Origin: Allodiplogaster sudhausi
Lineage: Eukaryota > Nematoda > Chromadorea > Rhabditida > Diplogasteridae
NCBI GenBank assembly: GCA_945643635.1
Contig: CALZFC010000099.1
Coordinates: 1 to 64,000, forward strand
Length of the DNA stretch: 64,000 bases
Direction of reading: 5' to 3'
Below the pieces are notes generated by a model. That model saw only the letters and a list, made by a program, of their open reading frames with translations. It searched no databases and was not told the DNA's origin. Of this stretch, positions 57,952-64,000 are shown one piece after another. The first letter of the stretch is position 1, and every line of letters begins with the position of its first letter. The position numbers and the translations under genes are program-made.

Positions 57952-59318
57952 TTATTCAAAATCGGTGAAGAAGAGAAAGACGAGGAGGCCTGTCATGAGG
58001 CCGAGGGTGAGGCCGCCGATGGCCGATGCAATCAGAGTGTACTTGCGATTCAGCAGCTGCTCCTTGATGCTCTGCTGGTAACGAGGATCTGCGAGAGTTG
58101 AACTTATGAGAGGGGATATTGAAGAAAAAACGCTCCCCAAATAATTGTACTCCAAAAATGTAAATTTAAAAAAAAGAAAATTGCCGAGCAGGTATTTTTG
58201 ATCGTTCTGATTATAAATTCCCTTTAAAATTCTTTTCCTGACATTTCTGACATTTTCCAGTCAAGGTGAAAAGTGTTCAAGTTGGGTCGCACCAAAATTG
58301 GGTGTAATTAGTGTGCGAACACACCAAATTGCTTGGTGTAGTAAATAAACTAATTTAATCTATTGAGTGATTAGTGTAATAAATAAAATAATTAATAAAT
58401 TTATTAATTAAGTAAAATTCACTACCATGCCGCTGAATTTGGCTGGGTTGTTCGCGTCGCTCGGAGCGGCTCTCGTAGCCAGGCAAAGGGTAGACCTCGT
58501 AGAAGCTGGTGGGCTTACGAGCGGCCGAGGGTTGGTCGAGATGGTCGACGCCCGTGTGGTGCACGCTGGCTGGCCGCTCCAATTATATTGATTATTAAAA
58601 TACCTTTAATTGTTACACCTAAAGGATTAGATTCGAAAAAAAAAGAAATTTGGAATTTTATTTTACATAAAAAAAAAACGTCAGCAAGAACCTTTTTATG
58701 GACAGGTGCTACATGTAGCTGCTGCAGTCGGCCAGGCGCGATATACTTAGATGTATATCATTAAATATAAATTCAAGTTTAGCCATTTTTTTAATTGGAA
58801 GAATTATCCTTTCAAGGAACCGTTGGAGGAGCAATCGTAATTATACATTTGTCTGTATATGATGAGAAATGCACGAACTGAATGAAATCGCGGCCGATCG
58901 ACGGAGGCGCTTGGCGCGGCGGCGAATGAGAGACCAGCTTCGCGTGCTCGACTTTTACGTCTCGCTTTTGCCTACAATATTCACATTTTGTGATCAAGGA
59001 TAATATTGATAGGATAATATTGATCATCTAAGGTAAGGTCTTTTCATCATGATGATGTAATAAATCATTTGATTAAATTTTTCCAACGTTGGATTCTTTC
59101 ATTTTTGAATAGACCTCATTTGTATCTTTTCTATTATTTTGTATGCATGTTAAAAGTGTTAACTTGCCAACTTTCAAAGATATATCAAAAAATGGAACAA
59201 ATACCTCTTCGGGATCTGCATCGCCAGCCACTTCAACAATCTGAATGTCTGGCGCATGCGAGAGAGCGCGCTCCCGGGAGCGCCCGTCCGGAGCATCAAC
59301 ATCGATTGACAACGACAT
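57952..59318 (-). CDS. Predicted tail-anchored membrane protein, four exons, 163 aa
   Basis: Exons 59318-59205, 58964-58875, 58576-58426 and 58088-57952 join in phase to a stop. The N terminus, MSLSIDVDAPDG, has no signal peptide and continues acidic (VEVAGDADPEE). The middle is hydrophilic with YEVYPLPGYESRSERR. The last 30 residues are a basic patch (KEQLLNRK) followed by a single glycine-rich hydrophobic helix, IASAIGGLTLGLMTGLLVFL, and a four-residue tail TDFE. That layout is typical of a C-terminally anchored cytoplasmic protein. I do not recognise the family. Acceptors are unusual: AAAAG before exon 2 and TTGGAG before exon 3. The exon 2 start could instead be at TTGTAG, 5 bases upstream, which breaks phase. 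No obvious minus-strand polyadenylation signal was seen. Confidence 0.62.
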
Positions 59319-60114
59319 GTACACGTTCTCGCATCTAATTCTTCTTTAAGCAGCTATTAATTCGGCTAGACACTATCAATAAAATCCTCTTTAATTAATA
59401 AAAGAAAATGTACAGGTCAGCTGTTGAGTAATGTCATTTCAATAAAGGAATCTTATGGAATGTTACGGAAGAAAGAGTACAATCGTAATTTGAGATCAAA
59501 ATGAGTGCTTCGCAAAGCCTTCACTGTCAGCAGAGAAGAGAAACGAAATGAGTTCGATTTGGCAGACTCCGCGTGTGCCAACTGATAAGGATGCACGCTT
59601 ATTTAATCATCTTCTCGGGAGAGGCAATCTACCCCTTCGGAAATGTTTTGGTGAAAGGGAACGAACGATGCGAATTGGCTACATTTCTTTTTTTTCTATT
59701 TCACTGTCACATATTTCAATTCTTTGCAATCATAATTAATTAATGTATGATGTGACTTTGTAAATATTTCCCATCTCCACATTTTCTGCAGCGCTCCATT
59801 TGAGTGTTCTTGACATTCCATTCGTTTTATTCTTCATCAATTCCCGGGATAACATAAACAGGCAGTAACAGTCCCCTCTCTGTCCTTTCCTTGCTCTTCT
59901 TCCTGTTCTTTATCGTGCAAGTACATTTGTATGCAGGAGAGCGGCAATCCTGTCGCTTTCGTGTCCATTACTTTTCGTCACTCTATTGTCTACTCGGAGG
60001 GCTTGTTTTCAGCGGTGCGTCTGACTAGAACCAAGAGATTCTAACTCTCTCATCTCTTTTTCTCTCTCTAACTGTCTCTCTCTCTCTCTCGCTCCCTGTT
60101 TTTTCTCTCTCCTT

Positions 60115-60148
<34 letters not shown>

Positions 60149-61779
60149 TCTCTTTTTCTCTCACTTCTCTTTTCATTCAGTTTTCCACTCCCTTCACTTA
60201 CTTTTGCATTGTCATTTTTCTCTGTCATTCCATATGATTTTCTATTACTCGTTTCCGTTCACCAACACAGTGTTTCTCCTCTGGATGACCCCTGCAACTA
60301 TCTCTTACGATCTCGTCCCTGGCATCTCGATCGGCTTTTTCTTTCATTGAGCATAACAGTAGCAGTGTCTAAATACTAAATACTTCATTTGTGTAATAGG
60401 ATTGTTTGTTATAACATTATTACCACTCTGCAATAGGAAAGCTTTTTGACTTTTTAAAACTAAGTGGCATTGCCATATTTGTGTTGCCTTTAAACTATTT
60501 TTTTATTTCTGTTTGGTTACCCAGAATTGCTCCCTTGTCGTTTTCTCTGATTTCATAGAAAGGCTCACGAGGATGCTGACTCTCGAGAAGATAAAAGCTG
60601 CTCATCTTTTGTTTTAAAAAAGTGATAGGATCTATAGCAAAGGATAAGTAGGCACAGATCTTGGGAGCCCGATAATGAGAGATATCATTAAAGTTGGCGA
60701 GTCTGAGAGAAAACGGTGGGGGGGGGGGAGAATGGAGAGAAACAATCCCATGACATAGTTGTTCCAATCTCAGCTCTGGCGGAGCGCCTTTCCATTGGCA
60801 CAGTGAAATGCAAACATCCAACTGGAAGTTATGGAACAAGAAATTTGTTTCATTTTAATTATTTCTTTCTTACAAAATCAATTATTGTCTGACTGTTGCA
60901 TTGAGATTTTAAGTTTTTATGATAACATTAATATTTTCCAAACAGTCTCTTGTTATTGCGTTAAAATTTTTTTACATTTGTCCGATTTCCCGGCATTGCT
61001 CGTGTCTTGCAATGAACTCGTGGTGAGTTTGCCGTATCCTTGCACGGCCTGGATTGACTCCCCTCCTTGTCTGCCTATTCTGCCCTCTGGCCCTGCTTTG
61101 CGATGCATGCGACTCCATGAGCTTGATGCTGCAGCCGTCGCTGCCTTGCTACTTCCAGCGAAGGCCTCTCTCTCTCTCTGCTACTCTCTGTTCTCTTTTC
61201 CTCTCTCATTCTCTCTCCCATTCTCTCGCACTCTACTTCCCTATTTCTTATTGCTTCGCAACATCTTAGATGGATTGCTGCCACATACATCTGCTCATCC
61301 TTTCTTGACTCTTTCTGTACTTCTCTCTGTTCCGTCTATCTATCTCTCTCCGTTCCTAATTCTATCTCTAAATGTATTCGTCAGTCTTTTATTGCAGCTC
61401 CAAGATTGTATCACGATTCTTGCAAGCTTCAATTCGATGGACTTGCATTGCGCAGTTATTGTGCGCCTTAATGATAAGATAGTCGCCTACGGTGATGATC
61501 GGAGAAAATGTCTCAATTCGTCTGATCTCCCGTACACTGCTCTTAATCTCTCTCTCTCTCCCTCTCTCTCTCTCTCTCTTTCCCTCTCTTTCTCTCTCTC
61601 TCTCTTTCTCACCTCTCTCTCTATTTTTGCTCTCTTCGTTTATCATTTTGTCGGAGCAAGCGAATCTGAGATTTCTATACTATTTTGAACACGTTCGCTC
61701 ACACGGACATTTGTGCAAACATAATGTAGCTCTCACTAAGCTGTAGAGTCGGACGGAGCTTTGTTTGTCTCTTTATGCC

Positions 61780-61837
<58 letters not shown>

Positions 61838-61872
61838 GGCTATCTCTCTTACTCGCAATGCTCCCTGTGTCC

Positions 61873-61914
<42 letters not shown>
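61780..61914. repeat. Paired (CT)n microsatellites
   Basis: A pure CT tract of about 55 bp and a second of about 45 bp, separated by roughly 35 bp of unique sequence. Confidence 0.94.
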
Positions 61915-61918
<4 letters not shown>

Positions 61919-63084
61919 GTACCTCTCCCGTCTAAGTCCTCATTATCTTTTCTACTTTTCCTGGGGCGCTCCCCGATTCAACCACAGTGACCGGCCGAAC
62001 ATCAGAGTTTTCTTCGAAAATTGTCTTTCTCCTTTTTCTTATCTCACCGCGGACAGTTAACTTTTCAGTTTTTTTGCTATTCTTTACTTCAACGGACCTT
62101 ATTCATACGTTTAGCAAAGGATTCTACCATCAGCATCATGCCAGTCTCCATTTATTTAGTACTCTAATCATTTCGGAGCATTAGAGTTCTATGTATGAAA
62201 GCAGAACAATTACATTTCACTTGTCTCTTCAAATTTTCTCTTCAAATTTTAGCTCTTCAAATTTTAATTTCTCTCATTTCTATTCTCTGACGTTGAAGCC
62301 TTCTCATATGCATAGATAGCAAATTGTTGAAGGGCAGCAAACTCACTGATGCTCCCAACACAGTCATCGGTGCAAGCTTACAGAAGATGACGATTACTCT
62401 CCTTCCAATTGCGTTTCTCTCGCTTCCTCTCTCTTCCCCTTTTTCTCTATGTAGTTTCCTCTCTCATTCTCTTTATCTCTCGGTTTCTCGCGCTCTCGCT
62501 CTCTCATCCTCGTCCTCTTCTTGTTATAGATTGTCTCTTTCTATCTCTCCTTCACCATACTTTTTCACCCTCGCTCTTGTTCTTCTTCTTCCTCTCTTTC
62601 TCTCTCTCTATCTCTCTCTTTCTCACTCTCTCTCTCTCTCTGTCGCTCTTCAATTCTCTGTTCTCACTGCCCGTCTCTTCTATTTCAAATCCGCTTTACA
62701 AATGTGCGACTGTTAGCGAATTCGTAACGTCGATCTAAATGAAATGATCACCTTTTGTGGTTGCAGTGTAAAAATTACACGCCGAGTTTACATTGCTCTT
62801 CTGCTATATTTTTGTTTATGTTCCCTTGTACCGCACAGAAGTCGTTAATAGTATTGAATTTACTGTTTTATTGTCATTTGTGATTTTAATAATGTTGTAT
62901 TAATTCCTCAGTAGCACTAAAACATTCTCGTAAATTCGCCGACTGTTTTGACGAGATTTAGTTGATGGAATGTACAAAGTTATTGCCTTTGCTAGTAGTT
63001 ATTGCCTTTGCTAGTATTTGCTAGTAGAAAAAGTGCGTAGAAGAGCGAAATAAGGGAAAGAGTGAGAAAGAGAGTGAGAGAAAA

Positions 63085-63126
<42 letters not shown>

Positions 63127-63784
63127 TATAACTACTCGTTTCGATGTCATGGATAACTTGCAAGGGACTACATATTGTAGTGTTCTGAACAGTGGATTCT
63201 ACTTGTCCTTTTTCCTTTTGGGCGGTGCTCTATGAAAACTTTGTACACTGCCTTTTATCGGAGATGTAATGCATATTTGTTTTTTTTTCCTTATTGTTGA
63301 CTTGAATTCATGACAGAGAAGAAATCTCGCAGAGAACAGCAATAACTTTCAGAAAGATGTTGCTCATCTCGTCTGGTTGTTTAATATTACATTCAAAATT
63401 TTTAAAGTGTCGCAACTGTTCGTCCATATTCAAAAGTTTCCCATTTACTCGATGAGTCAGCATTTATGAAATTGGAACCTGATTGTGAGATTTGCGTGAA
63501 ATGTCTGGCGACTTTGTCCAATAATAAAATTATTGTAAGAAATCTCATCTATTTAATTTTCTCTTTGAATTTTCCTTCTCTTCTCCGTCAGCATATATTA
63601 GAATTGTGCTGAAAACCAAGATTTCTTCTGTCGACTCCGCTTTGTTCACGCGAAAAAATATGGCTCTAGCTAGCATAATTTCTGCAATCGATTAGAAATT
63701 ATGGGGTTAAAGGCTCACTCCCATAATGTCAGTGCCGACAACCTAGGGATCGTCGTCTTCAATCTCAACAAAGTCTCTTTCTCC

Positions 63785-63865
63785 TCTCACCTCTCGCTCT
63801 CTCTCTTTCTCTTTCTCTCTCTCTCTTTCTTTCTTTCTCTCTCTCTCTCTTCTCTCTCTCTCTAC

Positions 63866-63900
<35 letters not shown>
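63785..63900. repeat. (CT)n/(CTTT)n microsatellite
   Basis: CT dinucleotides interrupted by TTTCTTTC steps, ending in a pure CT tract next to CTGAAGGTACATAC. Confidence 0.93.
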
Positions 63901-63902
<2 letters not shown>

Positions 63903-64000
63903 GGTACATACATATCTCTCCACTTTTTTTCCGCTTTCTTCTCGCAATTTACTTGGGCGCTTGTATGTGTTTTTAATTCACTTTGTGTTTATTGCTTTTT

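Larger units (their letters stand above)
59319..64000. other. Non-coding stretch dominated by (CT)n tracts
   Basis: Upstream flank of the tail-anchored protein gene. CT-rich tracts lie at 60050-60165, 61540-61620, 61780-61836, 61872-61914, 62585-62645 and 63785-63900, and a GA tract at 63088-63125. A G-run sits at about 60719-60729. The longest open frame of the window (60831-61688) lies here but is driven by low-complexity CT sequence. No exon could be supported. Confidence 0.55.

Noticed and set aside
60831..61688. 285-residue open frame, the longest in the window
   Set aside because: The last half is (CT)n translated as Ser/Leu. The first half is AT-rich with no domain, and a good splice donor (GTGAGT at about 61022) interrupts it. 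A short exon around 60985-61021 remains possible but unsupported.

Overview
The window reads as nuclear DNA of a nematode. Two domains that are essentially nematode-specific can be assembled from spliced exons on the plus strand: a DB (domain B) module near 28.1-30.0 kb and a ground-like domain near 45.1-45.8 kb. Genes are split into many small exons with introns from about 50 bp to over 1 kb. Many 3' splice sites end in AAG, TAG or GAG instead of the strict TTTTCAG of Caenorhabditis, and long (CT)n/(GA)n tracts are everywhere. This suggests a chromadorean outside Caenorhabditis. Species and genus cannot be named from the sequence; a diplogastrid such as Pristionchus is only a guess.

Region 1 (1-20.1 kb) is repeat DNA. 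A G-rich minisatellite (GGCGGT-type hexamers alternating with AT-rich spacers) fills 1-18.47 kb and is organised in higher-order units. Thirteen copies of a hexamer-free module recur in it. A decayed Ty3-like LTR retrotransposon (2874-5098) sits in one of these modules with a perfect 5-bp target duplication. A second, 154-bp satellite follows (18.47-19.42 kb), then a 0.66-kb terminal-inverted-repeat element.

Region 2 (22.5-35.3 kb) holds small plus-strand genes and one minus-strand gene: an unrecognised three-helix membrane protein (22510-26564), a DB-module protein (to 30204), a 124-residue protein with three PPxY motifs on the minus strand (30888-31612), a 252-residue proline/serine-rich protein (32477-34385), and a small acidic protein whose intron carries a near-perfect 23-bp hairpin (34927-34980).

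Region 3 (36.1-41.5 kb) is non-coding. A 2.74-kb element has 29-bp inverted termini and at least fifteen AAAGCGTT-type subterminal motifs. Dense (CT)n tracts and a TTAA-flanked MITE that also occurs in the DB gene follow.

Region 4 (42.0-53.2 kb) has two convergent genes: a ground-like secreted protein (42017-45813, plus) and a 22-exon receptor tyrosine kinase (53152-46609, minus). The kinase exons join without a phase error into 935 residues: signal peptide, cysteine cluster, fibronectin-III-like ectodomain, one membrane helix and a complete catalytic domain. Region 5 (53.2-64 kb) is mostly (GA)n/(CT)n-rich non-coding DNA around one 163-residue, predicted tail-anchored membrane protein (59318-57952, minus).

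The secreted DB and ground-like proteins and the receptor kinase all act at the cell surface or cuticle, but nothing here shows that they share a pathway. All gene models were built by hand from splice-site phase and family spacing, without homology search or transcript data.
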